From Eremomyces bilateralis CBS 781.70 (Eukaryota > Ascomycota > Dothideomycetes > Eremomycetales > Eremomycetaceae): 64,000 nucleotides of DNA. The notes beneath the pieces were generated by a model. It was not told where the DNA came from and did not search any database. It saw only the letters and a list, made by a program, of their open reading frames with translations. The position numbers and the translations under genes are program-made. Location of the stretch: contig NW_022985070.1 of the NCBI RefSeq assembly GCF_010015585.1, forward strand, positions 1,014,524 through 1,078,523, given 5' to 3'. Every line of letters starts with the position of its first letter. Within the stretch, counting starts at the first letter, position 1. Of this stretch, positions 32,022-45,443 are shown piece after piece.

Positions 32022-34201
32022 ATGCTTCGACATGGCTTGCGGACGGTCGACGGAGGTCTGCGACGCTCACTCGTCGACCTAACAGCTTCCTCTTCCCCAT
32101 CCCCTCCGTCATATATTCGGAGCGTATTCAGCGCTGCATCACAAACCGGATCCTCAGTGCATCAAAGTTTGCTCCCCATCTCATCCCTAAAGGGTTCCAA
32201 ATGGTGTTATAAATATCCCAATGCACCTTTGGGCATCTCCAACTCTTTCCGTCTCCTCTCAGTCTCCCCGTTCAGCCAAATCAGTCCTCCACGCGCTGCG
32301 TCATTCACAACATGGAACCGTGGACTCCCCATTTCGACCAGCCCACACATAAGGTTTGCAAAGGGAAGACAAAAGAGCTCGACAAGCCATGAACCGAGCA
32401 ATCCATCGCATTCCGGTACTCCAAAAGCGGACCCGTCCCCGTCATCGCAGGGCAGCCCTAAGTCCACAGTCGATTCCACACCGACTTCAAAACCGCTATT
32501 CGAGCGAATACCTCACCTCCCTCATAAACTCCATACCCCAACGAAAGAGGAGCTTCTGGCAGCCGCTACAGGGTTCTGGTCGCGCTTCAAGATTCGCTTC
32601 AAATGGTTTTCGATCAAGAGCGCCAGACCGTTTAATATCGACGAGATCAGTGGATTCCTGTCATGGATTCTCGTGGGGCATTTCTTGTGGATTCTGATTG
32701 GAACGACCACATTTTTCTCTCTCCTGATCTTCATGGTCAACACCATGTTTGCGCAGGAGACACTGGCGAAATGGGTTGGGAACTACCTGACGCACTCCTC
32801 TGGCGTGAAGGTGGTGTTCGAGTCCGCAATCGTACCAAAATGGAATGACGGGGTCATCTCTTTCAAGAAAGTCTTCGTGTCGCGACGCCCAGGACAAGGG
32901 AGGTCGAAAGTGACGAAAGGATCCCAGGACTCCGCTGTGGCTGCAGCTGCTGCGTTGGCGGAGCGGGCCAGCGGAGCCGCCCAGCAAGAGGAAGAAGACA
33001 CCAATTATACCCAGTTCGACCTTTCGATCGACACGGTTAACGTCACGCTATCCTTTGCGAAATGGATGAACGGGAAAGGCCTGTTGAAAGACGTAGAGAT
33101 GCACGGGATCCGTGGCGTGGTTGATCGAACGCCCGTTCATGCGCTGGAAGAATATGTCGATCCACGATCGTACAAGCATGAGCACAATACCGGCGATTTC
33201 GAGCTGGATTCGTTCAAAATGGAGGATCTTCTAGTCACGGTCTACCAACCCGGGGGTTTCCGGCCGTTCGCGGTCAGCATCTATTCATGCGACTGCCCGC
33301 GCCTCCGGAAACAGTGGCTCTTCTATGATTTTCTGTCCGCTAATACAATCCACGGATCCTTCGATAACTCCCTCTTCACCATTCACCCTCGACAGACGCA
33401 CAATTATACCGGAGCTCAGCTTAACCAGGGACGAGAGCTTGATGGAGAGTCGCCCTGGAAGAAGCATAGCCGCATCAGAATCGATGGTCTAAATATCGAT
33501 CACCTTAATCGTGGTGTCGAAGGACCCTTCTCATGGATCCACGAAGGCAACGTCGATATCGTAGCCGACATCATGTTTCCTGCCGACGACGATGGCAGCA
33601 TCACCAAGGTAATGTCGGACTTCTACGACCGCATGGAGGCAACGGTCACGTCGAACGGCCAGGGCAATACCTCCGACGATATCGACAACGAGGCGGCCAA
33701 CAACCACCCCCTCATCGAAAACGAGGACCCCCAACGCCCGGAGCGGTTCATGGTGATCGATCTGCGGATCCACCTCAACGACGTCCGCGCCGCCGTGCCG
33801 TTGTTCACCAAGGAAATCTCCTATGTGAACAACGCGCTCGTCCGGCCCATCGTCGCGTACATCAACTCCCAGAAAACTTTCATCCCGATCAATTGCCGAG
33901 TAGTCAAGCGCGCCGACGAGTTCGACGGCAGTTGGACGATCTTCGACAGTGGGTTGATGGATGACTTGTCTCAAGAGGTAAGCTTGCATCTAATTATCCC
34001 TCGCGGTCATTGGCGCCCAATCGCATCTGCTGTTGCGCTTGGAATGCATTTCTAACATGACGTCAGACCTACACAGCCTTTGTTCGGAACATCACCGACG
34101 ATGACGACGCCCGTCGGCGACGCTTCCGCAAAGTTGGCATTTGGACATTGCAGCTGGCCGCGCAAGCGTTGTTCATCGGGCTTGCGGGACATATTGCATG
34201 A
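32022..34201 (+). CDS. Mdm31/Mdm32-family mitochondrial inner-membrane protein
   Basis: Two exons (32022-33977, 34067-34201) give 696 residues. The Ser/Arg-rich N-terminus (MLRHGLRTVDGGLRRSLVDL) fits a mitochondrial presequence. The first transmembrane segment is FLSWILVGHFLWILIGTTTF, continuing into LLIFMVNTMF. The conserved intermembrane domain includes ESAIVPKWNDGVISFKKVFV, YTQFDLSIDTVNVTLSFAKW and MHGIRGVVDRTPVHALE, all characteristic of Mdm31/32. The second exon supplies the C-terminal helix WTLQLAAQALFIGLAGHIA, and the stop is at 34201. The family is needed for mitochondrial shape, nucleoid organisation and phospholipid homeostasis. Which paralogue this is cannot be settled by eye. Upstream ATGs at 32002 and 32005 are followed by an early stop, so 32022 is chosen. 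Confidence 0.92.
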
Positions 34202-34441
34202 ATACACCTTTAAATCTGCCTTCGGCCTCCTGCATCGCCTTTACATGCATAGGGCCAGGCAAAATTCGTTTGTGCTTAGCGTTTGGAGTTCGGATACAGT
34301 GGCTTTAGGTTCGGGTGGGCTTCGGAGTACGATGTCAGTAGCTATGCCTCGCTGGCCTCCGGAGGAGGGAATTGGAAGAAGCCTTTTCATGTATCTCCGC
34401 TGTATGTATATGTATGATAATCCTGCGCTTGCTTTTTGGCC

Positions 34442-37099
34442 CTAGGGGATGAGCTCGATCCGTCCCTGGATCACCGATGTTATTTCAACCCCCTCCGCGT
34501 CGTAGACTGCATAGCAGGGCACCAGTTTTGCGGATTTATGCCATAGGCTAACAGAGCTCAAAGTCGCCCCGCTTGCTGTGTATGCTGTATAGTGTGCCCC
34601 TGATCCTTCACTCTTCCCTCGCATGTCCCACAGTTCGCGAAATGCGTCCACTCCTAACAGCGCCTCCTCCACGTCCGGTATCTCTTCCCCCGTGTCCAGC
34701 CCCGCCGTGAACATGAATGTCCCGGTCCCTCGCACCTGTACCACGTACAATTTCCTCCGGATGCCGGGGATGTCGAGCCACTGCACCACGGCGTCTCCAT
34801 TTGCCATGCCGACCGCGCTCCACTCGATATCGGCACCTCGCGGCAACTCGGCCACCCGTACCACATACATCGGCGGGGTCGAGTCGTATCCGGTTGTGGT
34901 CGCTCCGGTCATATGCACATGGCGCATGTCCGGTAGCCTCGGGCGATGATCCACAGTGTTCGTCTGTTGGAGATGTTTCGACGGGTTTGGTTGTGGCGCC
35001 TGTTCTTTTTGTTGCGCCACCCACGCCGGTCGGTTCTGAAGGTCCCACACGTCGATTTCGTGGGACTCCTCGTCCTCCGTGTCCGACACCTCATCTGCGC
35101 TTTCGTTCGTTCGCCTCTGGCTAGCAAGATGTGCATTCTGCCACACACTTGCAGCAGTCCTCGCACTGGCAGCTGCGGTATGGGACGAGCTCTTCAGATG
35201 CAGTTCCACATTCTCGCTATGTGAGTGACTTGGTGGAATGGCAATGTAGGCGATTCCGCTGAGCCAGCAGTGGACAGACATGGATCGTCCGACGCGGAAA
35301 AGGTGCTGCAAAGCGAGGACCGTCCGAGATAGGAACAAATAAGGTTGCGAGCTACCGGTCTCCGGTAGGACGACCTCCTCCCCGGAGATATTGAGGGAAG
35401 TTAAAGGATGGTCCAGAAGCTGCATAGATGATGGGACAAGCGGGATCTGTCCCGCCATATATATAATTTTGGGTGCACTCCGCATGTCAAACTCAGAGTT
35501 CTCTTCGATTAATGCTTTCACTGGAAGCAGCGGAATTGCAATTGCCTGAGAATACGGCCCAATATTTGCTGGAGCCCAGTAGGACCAACTCTGCACATGC
35601 AGTCCCGTTCGCTCGGCTTGTCGCCCAAGTTCGACCACCACTGATAGTAGCACGTCGCATCCAGGTGGCATTGCCGACCCGCAGGACACAGCGACGCGTG
35701 CAGGAGGTAAGGGGAGGGGGAAGAAAGCTGCATATATCGGGTTGAGAACGGTAAAGTCGGACATGGAGCGGAGCAGCAACGTGGAGGAAACAATGGAAGA
35801 GGGTGTGGACGCGTACGTATCGCGGAGATATTGCCTCAACAGGACAAGAATCTTTTCCAGTTGCTCGGACGGCGATGCTCGTTCGTCCGGCGAGGCATGC
35901 ATGTTGGATAGATAGACTGTAAGGCCAACATTGTGAGTGAACCAGGACGGTCTGAGATGAGAGTCCGTTCGGGGAATTTCAGGGGTAACCGTCAACGACG
36001 GTACCACTCCCTCTACCTCCGTCGCCACTGTCGACAGAACTTCCTCGAATTCCGCATCCAGTAACGTGGGTTTTATCGCCGTAGAACGATCGCCTTCCAC
36101 GACATCCCCCTCTTCAACATCCACCACCTTGACGCCCTTCAAATTCACCCACCAGACATCTCCCTCCCCTCTAACCTTCTCCACCTCTCCCGCCTCGATT
36201 CTCCCCTTCCACCGTCCCGGCGGCCCACTCACTACAACAGTCTCATACTCCCCACCCTCCCCCACCACCGCGCCCCCCACCTCCTCCCCGCCATCCCCAA
36301 GAATCCTCCTCAACCCTTTCACTACCTGCGCCCTCCCCTCCCCCAACACATCCGCCCACAGCTCCCCCTCCCCAATCCCCGCACTCGCCACCTTAACGAT
36401 CCGTGCGACCATCCCGGCGGCGCGCATGGTGTCGAGCAGGGAGGCGGCCGCGTAGGCCGGGGGTAGCGACGGCCATTGCCAGAGGGGGGAGAGCGAGACG
36501 AGGCGGAGGCGCGCGCAGATGGACTCGATGCGCGTGCGTTGGTAGGTGCTGAGGACGGCGCCGGTGCTGACGGCGGTGGCGGAGGGGTGGGCGGAGAGGA
36601 CGCGGCGGAGGAGAGGGAGGAGGGACTCGGTTTCGTCGGAGGGAGGAGGGTCGATGAGGGTGGGGGTGGGCGCGACGGCGGCGGGTGTTGGAGGGGATGA
36701 GGATGCGTCGGCTATCGAGAGATTCTCGATCCCATGTGTTCCGTTCCCTTCCCCGTTCCCAGATATCAAGGAACCTGGCCGCGGCCGCTCGTGCGGATGG
36801 TATTCCAGCGTTGTCTCCACCGCCGCGCCAATGATCGGCGCGCGATACAGCGGCAGCCCAAGCAGCTGCGCGTAATGCGGCACGACCGTATGTCCCGCCG
36901 TCTGGTACATGAAGCTGTCTGGATCATCGTTCGCGTCGGCGTCCGCGTCCGCGGGGTCGTGGGCGCGCGGCGCGGGGTACAGGTTGGCTAAAGCCACGAC
37001 GCGGTGCCCGTTGGCTTCGCACTGGAGGATCGAGAAGATGGAGTCTTTCCCGCCGGAGATCAGGGCGATGACATCGTGCGTGGCGCTGGATGGGAGCAT
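34442..37099 (-). CDS. dph6: Diphthine-ammonia ligase (Dph6) with C-terminal RidA-like domains
   Basis: This is an intronless frame of 885 residues. The N-terminal ATP-pyrophosphatase domain begins MLPSSATHDVIALISGGKDS, with the PP-loop SGGKDS at residues 15-20, and EYHPHER and GEGGEYETVV are further ATP-PPase motifs. The second half holds two YjgF/RidA-type domains, the first around WSYWAPANIGPYSQAIAIPL and the second after VHMTGATTTGYD, matching the yeast Dph6 architecture. The enzyme amidates diphthine to diphthamide on eEF2 using ATP and ammonium. The linkers are Pro/Ser-rich and longer than I would expect. The middle of the DNA around 36100-36700 has strong strand bias (C-rich on the plus strand), giving spurious open frames on the other strand. 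Confidence 0.94.
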   Translation of the reverse strand: MLPSSATHDVIALISGGKDSIFSILQCEANGHRVVALANLYPAPRAHDPADADADANDDPDSFMYQTAGHTVVPHYAQLLGLPLYRAPIIGAAVETTLEYHPHERPRPGSLISGNGEGNGTHGIENLSIADASSSPPTPAAVAPTPTLIDPPPSDETESLLPLLRRVLSAHPSATAVSTGAVLSTYQRTRIESICARLRLVSLSPLWQWPSLPPAYAAASLLDTMRAAGMVARIVKVASAGIGEGELWADVLGEGRAQVVKGLRRILGDGGEEVGGAVVGEGGEYETVVVSGPPGRWKGRIEAGEVEKVRGEGDVWWVNLKGVKVVDVEEGDVVEGDRSTAIKPTLLDAEFEEVLSTVATEVEGVVPSLTVTPEIPRTDSHLRPSWFTHNVGLTVYLSNMHASPDERASPSEQLEKILVLLRQYLRDTYASTPSSIVSSTLLLRSMSDFTVLNPIYAAFFPLPLPPARVAVSCGSAMPPGCDVLLSVVVELGRQAERTGLHVQSWSYWAPANIGPYSQAIAIPLLPVKALIEENSEFDMRSAPKIIYMAGQIPLVPSSMQLLDHPLTSLNISGEEVVLPETGSSQPYLFLSRTVLALQHLFRVGRSMSVHCWLSGIAYIAIPPSHSHSENVELHLKSSSHTAAASARTAASVWQNAHLASQRRTNESADEVSDTEDEESHEIDVWDLQNRPAWVAQQKEQAPQPNPSKHLQQTNTVDHRPRLPDMRHVHMTGATTTGYDSTPPMYVVRVAELPRGADIEWSAVGMANGDAVVQWLDIPGIRRKLYVVQVRGTGTFMFTAGLDTGEEIPDVEEALLGVDAFRELWDMRGKSEGSGAHYTAYTASGATLSSVSLWHKSAKLVPCYAVYDAEGVEITSVIQGRIELIP

Positions 37100-38580
37100 G
37101 GTGGGCGGATTCCTCCGCGGCGGAAATCGTGGTATTTCGGGGAGAAAATCTCAAACTTGTGGTTAATGTTCTTGCATCTGGGCTATGAGAGAATGTCAAG
37201 CATCGTCACAATCCAATCCTCGCTAAAATTGATGGTCTTCGTAATAGCAATACCAATGTTCTAGTTTGGCAAAATATGCCCCGAGATATGACATGTCTCT
37301 CGAAGGGTTCAGATGTTCGAGACGCTTTTGGTGAAGGACCGCACCTCCACTTGTTTTCGTCTGGTTCGGATGGAGAATAGAACCAAGCCGCTTCCAGGTG
37401 ATATTCTCCTGTCTATTATATAGTCACAAATGTGATCCCCAGATATATATTAAGGTATCTCGTTTGGACAGTCCCTCTTCACTTCCGCCCATGTATCCTT
37501 CACCGGCTCCTACTCCTCAACCGATTATAGGACTTCTTCATCGCACCTAGTACTGTTCGATCGCGGATCTGAAATCGCTAGAATATGGCCGTTATCTGAT
37601 TTCGGAATGGGATTTTGAGAACTTGTAGTCATCCGCACAACACGATCCTATCGCCTATATTCGAGATGCTGAAGCATTGATACGAGTACGGCCTGGGTGG
37701 TCCATCGACGCGTCGGACAAAGGCGATGAGGTGACAAGCACAGCCTCCTTTACCCGTTTGCGTTCCTGTCCGACCAAATCGAGTGGATTTAAGTCACTTG
37801 CACAGGCAGACGCGGAAACGACATTCGAAGAGTCTGCTCCATTGCAACTATCCAGAACTATCACAGCGCACCCTCGATTAACCGCATACATCTACCCGAT
37901 TTGTGAAATGATCAATTTTCGAAACCCCCCCGTTTGTAGTGGTGTGTTTTGTGTATGTTGTGTCTCTCCTCCGTTTTGTGACCAGCACAAGGTGTGTGAG
38001 CGTGTTTTTTTTCTCGTCGGTCTCACGTGCGGGATACCCATCGTCGTCATCCACATTACCGCAGTGAAGATCTATCTCGGAAAGGAAAAGTGAAGAATTA
38101 CATTGCGAATGAAGTGAAATGGTGCAACCTGCCGCGCATACAGACACTGCGATCCCCGTGAGCCGGGACGCGGCTGTGCGACGCGCGGAGAGTTAAAAAA
38201 TGTGTAAGTGGGCAAGAGCGAAAGCGCGAATATTGAGCAGGAAAGGTAAAAATACAGCAGTCGGAAAACAAAATACACGAAGCGTGAGCAAAGAAAAAAA
38301 GCCATGTGTGCATCTTTGGGTGCTGGATCGCGAGGTGAAGGGGTAATAGGGCAACGTTTTGCTGACCCGCCCCTCATTCTGGCTCCGCTCCTTGACAACT
38401 CCGGTAAGCATCAACCCCAGGAAACCGTAGCAGACCCGTCGATGAAGGCACCCACGACCGCAACACCTCTTTCGTAGCGTTCTCATAAGGTCGTGAAGCG
38501 GACGTGAGCATGTACGATAAGACAGACAAGGAAAGAGCCTTAAACCAAGGCAGGAAGAGACCGCACAAACAGCCGATCCC
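37100..38580. other. Intergenic region, dph6 promoter and msnA 3' flank
   Basis: About 1.5 kb. A GT-rich run (TGTGTTTTGTGTATGTTGTG near 37944) and several open frames without family features are present. It probably holds the msnA 3' UTR and the dph6 promoter. Confidence 0.4.
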
Positions 38581-40677
38581 TTAGTCTTCCCTCCGTCTCT
38601 TCTTATTCTTCTTCTCTCCCCCGCTGCCCTCGTCTTCGGATGAGCTCGAGCCCATCCCACCGTTGACCATCGCGGCGGCATCGTACAGTCTTCTGCCGAG
38701 AAGTTGAGGGTCCGGTGTCAAGCTTCCGGACATGTAACCATCGTGGATATCCTCAGGCATTGGAGCCATCATCCCGGGTCCCATGTTCATGCTGCCATGA
38801 GGAGAGTCGATATTGTCTCCCAACTCGTGAACACCGAGCGTGATGGCACCGGCACCATGAGTACGTTGATGCTGGCTGAGATTGTCGCTGCGGCTGAACT
38901 TCTTGCCACAGTCGGTGCACTCGAAGGGCTTGTCGTGAGTATGGAGGGAGCGGTAGTGTCTCTTCAAGTGTTCCTGGCGACGGAAGCGGCGGGAGCATAG
39001 GGTGCAGACGAAAGTTTTGGATGGATCGTCGGTGAGGGACTGCTTCCTTCCACGGCGAGATGCAGGTTGTCCGAGAGGGGTGTCTGCGGCACTTGACGGC
39101 GTGATGGCAGAATCCGCAGGAGGGGAACCTCCAGTTGCGTTGGGTGGGGTAGCCATGTCAGTTTGCGCGGAGGATGGTTGGTTATCGGGCTCTTGAGAAG
39201 TGGCTTGACGGTATGAATGGGAACCGTTGTCGTTAGGTGCTTCCGAGTCAGACTTCTTGGATCCACTGTGCCTGCGTTCAGTCGTGGGAGAAGCGCCAGA
39301 CATGTCCGAGCTAAACGATGACTCGGTGTCGAAGGGTGTGAGGAGGCCGGATGCGACAAGCTCCTCGTCGAAATCGCTGGAGTCTTCGCCACTGATACTG
39401 TCGTCTTCAGGAGTCAAAGGCAGGAGATCGGTCCGTTGACGTTTGGTGCCGAGGAAATACGCGTTGTCAGTCGGCGGGAATTGGACCAGGCCACTAATGT
39501 CGTCTTCGTTGTCGAGCTCGAAAAGTGGCTCGAATTCCGGGAACTGTGTGGTTGACGAAGCATCGAGGTCGCTCGATTGGCTGTGGCTGATGTTGAGGAA
39601 CTCGGCCGGTGTAGTAGGTTTCTGGTCGGGCACGAACGCGTCGCCGTTGAGCATCAATTTGTGCTCTTCGTCTCCAGGGCACAAAGTTGGTAGAGGAAAT
39701 TCGGCATTGGTACCCGAAGTTTGGACGGTGAGATTGCGGGGATCGCAAAAGTTGGGGTCGGCCTCGATGGGATTGATGGAGTTGGAACGAGGGAGAGGAG
39801 ATGGAGAAGGAGAAAGTGATGGGCAGGCGGAGGCGGTTAGAAGATAGGGTGGAGGGTTGGGTGCCTGGGCGCCTTGGGGCTGCTTCATGTAAACTGAATT
39901 GGGGGTCCACGTTAGCTCAACCCCAACAGAACTGACAGAACACATGCAAACCATGTGAATAGCCGACTCAATAATGCAACTTCATGCATCTGTAGGATAC
40001 AAGTATGAGAAAATAAAATAAAAAGATGATGAGGTAACCCAGACATTGTAATCACACCGATGTCTTCCATGGACAACTCTCCAAGTGCCATGTCCATGAC
40101 CAGAAGAAATAGGATATTACTCACCAGGAGACAGTGGGGGAGATGCGGACTCCGGCCATTCGGCAATGGCTAATGAGTTGGAGAACACTTCTTCTTCGCA
40201 CCCTTTCTTGATACCCTCCACAACGTCATTTGCAAAGAACATTGGGTGCACCGGTGTCGGCAGCACCTCACAGGTTGACGGCGGGCTGCTCACTGCGCTG
40301 CCAGACGATGAAAGCGGCGGGGTCGACGGCACGTAGACATCCGTGTCCAATGGCAAAAGATACGGGCTGCCATGCTGAACGAGAACCGTCGGCTTTTGGG
40401 ATTGCGGGCGCGGCGACGCGACTGGCGTCATGAGCGCTTGCTGAGAGTACATCGGCGGATGCAGCTGAGCGGGAGAACTGGCGGCCGATGGTGGAGGGTG
40501 GAATTGCATCCGAGGGGGGCAGAATTGCATCGGCTCATGCACCGCGTGTTGAGGCGTGACGAGTCCTTGCGGTTGCGGAACGAAGTGGCCATGCTGCCGC
40601 TTGTCCGGGTGCGGTTCGGGTGTGTAAAAGAAGAAAGGTGACTGTGCCATGAATTGCGGTTGGAAGTGGGAATCCAT
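38581..40677 (-). CDS. msnA: C2H2 zinc-finger stress regulator, Msn2/MsnA-type
   Basis: Exons 40125-40677 and 38581-39893 give 621 residues; the 231-nt intron is GTGAGT...CAG. Two adjacent C2H2 fingers near the C-terminus read [20 protein letters not shown] and then [20 protein letters not shown], the Msn2/Msn4 pair that binds stress-response elements (AGGGG/CCCCT). The N-terminal 180 residues are Pro/Gln/Ser-rich ([20 protein letters not shown]), and the middle has acidic stretches such as [20 protein letters not shown] that may act as activation regions. The C-terminus ends in a basic tail ([10 protein letters not shown]). It is a nuclear activator of oxidative, osmotic and heat-stress genes, implicated in development and toxin production in aspergilli. 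A very long gene-free region lies upstream. Confidence 0.92.
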
Positions 40678-43600
40678 AGTTGGATATATATTATGCCTTG
40701 AAAGCCATACTTGTCAGCGAATTCGATCTTCCCATGCTCGTATGCTGGCCTCAACTACGCGAACGAGGTTGGGTCGGTTCACCACGTACCGATGCGGCTA
40801 CTGGTTGGTCGTTATCTCGGGAAACAAATAGGAAAGATCCGGGTTCGGTGACAGTTGGATGTCAACGGGAATGTCGTATCCAATATTAGGTGCCTTTGAC
40901 TTGAGGCGCTGATATCGTGATCGTACAACAAATTGGGATAAGGATTGGAAGAATCCTGGTGTCAGGGAGCGACTGGACAACAGCGAATAGAGCTGTCTAC
41001 TAAAATATGGTATATTCTTGAACAACAAAGACGTCGTCAAGCATTCGGGTAAAGGAAGGGACCGGCGACACAAAAAGGATTGACCTCAACTCGACCTTGC
41101 GACAGGAAGATAGATCAACGATTCTGGGATGGCCGAAAAACGTGGGGAGCCAAAGCGGGATGGACGAAGAAGAGCGAGGTTCGACACCTTTGTAACGAGT
41201 GGAAAGGGTCTCACTTCACACATGAAAATAATTAAGAACGAATGGTGGGGATGGGCGTTAGATAAAAACGAAAAAAAAGAAGTCAGAATAGCAGAAACGG
41301 TCGAAAGCGAGTGAGAGGGAGAAAGACGCAAGATGGATCGATGGAGGGAGGGAAGAACGAGAACCAGAGGATTGGAGGAGGATTGGAGAGAGAAGCCCAG
41401 CGATCAGCAGAGGACGAGACAAGCGCATGTGGACAACCAGCGCTGAAGCCCTGAAGAAGAAACGAGCGGCACAGGTCGCAGGCACCTTTTCCCACCATTT
41501 CTCCCGGCTCGCCCAGTAGGAGGCCGTGGCGGTTCCAGCGTACAGGGAGCGTTGCCCGTGGTCAGTGGTGTGTGTCTCCAACTCTGCATATGCAACCTTC
41601 GTCGAGGCCGGTTGGTTCATGCCTCATGGTTGCAAGCCTGGCCGCCTGGGGGCAAGGACACAGTTCGACAAGCAACGGACGCAGGATTGGGTAAGGTCCA
41701 GTGATGGGCGCGTTGGCCGCTGACGGGCAACCACGGACGATGACCGAATGATGGAGGTGGGCGAGTCAACGGGACTGGGCGAGACCCTGGGTTCCCTCCA
41801 CAGGCCTGGGGTGATGGTTGGGTGTTCGGTCGTCCGTGCGGCCGGGTTGTCTGGTTTCGAGTTTCGTCGACTGCATCCTTGACACTCGCTGGAATTGCAC
41901 GGACCGATATGTCAGGACTAGTCCCACTGGGTGGTGGACTGCTGGGTCGTGATGGAGGCGCAGTCGGACTGGGATGAAGGATGGTGGATCAAGGGCTTCT
42001 AGGTACGGTTAGAGTGCAGATTAGGGGGGATAAGGGTCTGACAATGACATGCAACCTGACATTTAGCCCCGAAAGTTAACACGTCTGTCGTTGGTACGGA
42101 GGATAAGGAGGGTAGTTGTGATTCTGGTACGGTATACGGTACGGGGAGATCACTGCGGAGTAGAGCCCACAATTCTAGGACAGTACGGACTATTAGTATT
42201 GTGGTTAGTTAGTTATTGTATCCGGCTTCTAGTATTCCATACCTTAGCTATTCAGTAATTGACCTTTGAGTTAGCCGCTTTAGTGGTGTTCTACTAACTG
42301 CTCCCCACACTCTTTGATAGCCTCGGACCTGATACTGTGACCTGCTTGCGATTGGCTTCGGTTAGTGCTACCCAGAGTCAAGGGCTCCCGCTCCAATCCA
42401 CAGCAACAGATCATGAATTCATGATCCATCTCCCAGTTGTTGTCCATGTCTTAAAGACGAACGATGCTGACACTTTTATGCTTCGTATACTGTGGAGGAC
42501 AAATTACACATAATGAGTGATCCAAATCGGCACACAATACCAATATAGAATTCAGAATCATACGGTTAAATACGAGTCCCTTGTGCAGGTTGTATCGGTT
42601 ATCGTGGATAAACCCCATAATATTCCTTCGTCTTACAGCGATCCGCGATTCATCTTATACGTCGTGACAGGACCCGCATGACATCGGATGGATTCTCTTC
42701 CTGAACCGGTCGGCCGGCACGTCCATGACAAGCTCACCCACTGATGGGCGATGAATGATCATTCTACCTTGGTGGTGAGTGGTGAGTGCTGAAGTGCTGA
42801 ACCGCGAATCGGCCCAATAAAAACTTTATATTAATCACCCAGCAACTCTTTAACCGGTTTAACGTCTTCCGCTGCCCGTCCATCCATCCATCATGCAGGT
42901 CCCGCCCGTCTGCCCGGGTCGTGATTGGCTTGTGATAACCGAATGCCCTCATGGCTCACTGCAGGCCCAGTGGCTCACGGACACTCCGCGCCTGGGACTT
43001 CTCCACGTTTCAGGCTTCGGCGTTGGACGTTCCTAAATCCCAACCGTCCTCGTGGACTCCGGGTCTGCTTTTGGGCCCTTCATTGGCCTGCTTTTGGGCC
43101 AGTCGAATCCTGCCGTCTATCACACGCGATTCTTCATTCTTCTGCTTGTGCTGACTGCTAAAAGATAGCCCATAGGAGACGCCGGTGAGAGGTGTCATCC
43201 GGTGATCTGCATCGCCAATGACATACCGTGAGGAGGGGAATACCGAATACCAGTATTCAGTATCCACAATGACATGGACCAGTCGCTGAAGTCTGAAGTA
43301 TCGGTGGTGGCCAGGTTCCATGAGGCGTCGGTTGGTGGCGCTAAGATCGATCTCAGATTATCATACATAGCAGGCCTTGAACTTGGGTTATCAGCACTTC
43401 CTATGAAATCTCATTAGATTACTCCGTAGACTCTAGAAACCTGCCTGATCTAGACATACATGGCACAATGACAAACTCCGAATGTCACAACGTGCCAAGC
43501 TCCTGAGATTCATAAGGCATAGATAACCAACTAAAGCAATAATCACGAGTCAAAAGGATCCTTACGGCTACCCTTATGATAGCAGATAGACTTGGCCACA

Positions 43601-45443
43601 TTATTCACCATTTTTGGAGATGACAGATTAGTCGATCAGGGTACAAGTAATGCCAGGATCCCGGGTTCCTGCATTCCTATACTGGAATCGGACACTCCGT
43701 CCTGTACGATTGGGCGACGCGGTGACATGTGGGCTGTGTCCTATCCTGTACTACCAGCTGTATGGCTATCACGCTCTCCAGGCGTGACGCTGGAGGAATA
43801 CATCTACGGGATCGCGATATGAATAATACCTTATTATTGGCGTTGCAGATGATAAGGATGATTACCAAGACACCTTCAAACCACCGTACCTTATCTCACC
43901 TTCCCAGCTTCACCCGCCCAGTCCTCATGAACCCGACGCTTTGGCAAATCAGGTACGTACCCCGCCTCTGACGGAATCACGGAACAAGCGATGGGTTGTT
44001 CCATGATGGAGTGGTGGCAAACATTCAAAGTTTTGGAATACCGTCGTATTCATGCACCTTCCGCATCTCGGCCTGGCTACCGAGCCATTCGTTTGACCAG
44101 ACACAGTCTCACAGAGGACATGCTATTACCGACTGGACGAACTTTGCATGTATCGTTCCACTATGGGCGGGATTGAAAGAAAAGCATCACGGCACCAGTC
44201 AGGCAGTCACCAATGACGAGGCTTAACCCACGGGTCGTGCAACGAGTGTTTCAGAAGGAAACCGGTCTTTTTTCTGCCGTCCGCCAGTCAAACGCGCGAC
44301 TGGACTTGACGTCTTGACATGACCAATATTTGCCATGACGCGGGTCTCTGTGGACCAAACTGGCACTCTGGTCTCTGGCGGTCAGGTGAAGTTCTCGCTC
44401 GCAAGACGAACTTCATCAAAGCGTGTATGTGGGCGATGATATTATTGGTTACCAACGCCCTCTTTTCGATTTCTTCGACTATAAGCAAAAGTTATTCATT
44501 TCGCCGTTCAGTTCTTGGATGAGGCCATGTGTGTGCCTGACTCTGATCTTTTGAGACAGATCATCATCGTTACTCGTTCTCACGTGGAAAACATGGTTCG
44601 AACGGCATGAACGTGAGACTCCTCCGCTGAGAGTGTCAGAAAACTTCCCTGAAGCTGCAGCGTTGCAGCGGCGATACCTGCAAGTTGCAACAACTTTGCA
44701 TTTTGGCCACTCCAAAAATAAAATCCGGGAAATGAGATGTTGCTGAAATTATGCATCGCAGCATCGGTCACCCCTTGTAGTTGTCGACCAGTCGGCGCTG
44801 CTCTCCAATCAGGCAAGTCATATGGTTACGTTGACGCCAGCCAACTTGCCTTCCTTGGAAAATTCCAATAATGCCACCTGTCAGTCGTCTCGTTCATGAG
44901 TTCAGGTAGGACTCGTTAACAGTAATAAGAGCACCATTGAATTTTCGCAGGCTGCGGAACCGCAAATACAGTCACGTTCTTGCGCATGCTCATGCTTCTT
45001 CTGCGTCCACTGAACTCAACCCGGCGATTCTACACGCGTTGCTGTGCATCAAGCTATTAAGCAAGAATGGTTTTATTGCCACCGGGCGCCTTGAAACCTG
45101 AAGAAAATGAAACTCACTGCGTTAACCTGGGCTCGTCCAGCCCACTCAAGAAGTCAAGAGTCGCGACTCAATTCTATCTACGAGTCAGTGCGTATCGATA
45201 AGTCGCCCCATCCCGCCCGCTCCGCTCAATCCAATCCGCATTCGTACAGGCGCGAAATCTCACCGGACCAGCATTGAATCCATCCACCGGGGCGAGCCCA
45301 GCCACGTCGAGCGGCGGGCGACGGCGCCGTGATCCCGCAAATCCAATCCCAGCGATGCGCGATCGACTCCCAGCCATATGGCCGTCGGCCATACCCCATT
45401 AGGCATTATCGCTCCACGGGAAATCTCGAACGCAATCCTAGCT

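Noticed and set aside
34717-36875. Several long open frames opposite the dph6 gene
   Set aside because: They arise from the strong codon and strand bias of the real minus-strand gene and have low-complexity Pro/Arg/Ser products.
41258-41620. A 120-codon minus-strand frame in the msnA upstream region
   Set aside because: It reads a pyrimidine-rich strand (Phe/Leu/Ser-rich, runs of F), typical of a promoter or 5' UTR and not of a protein.
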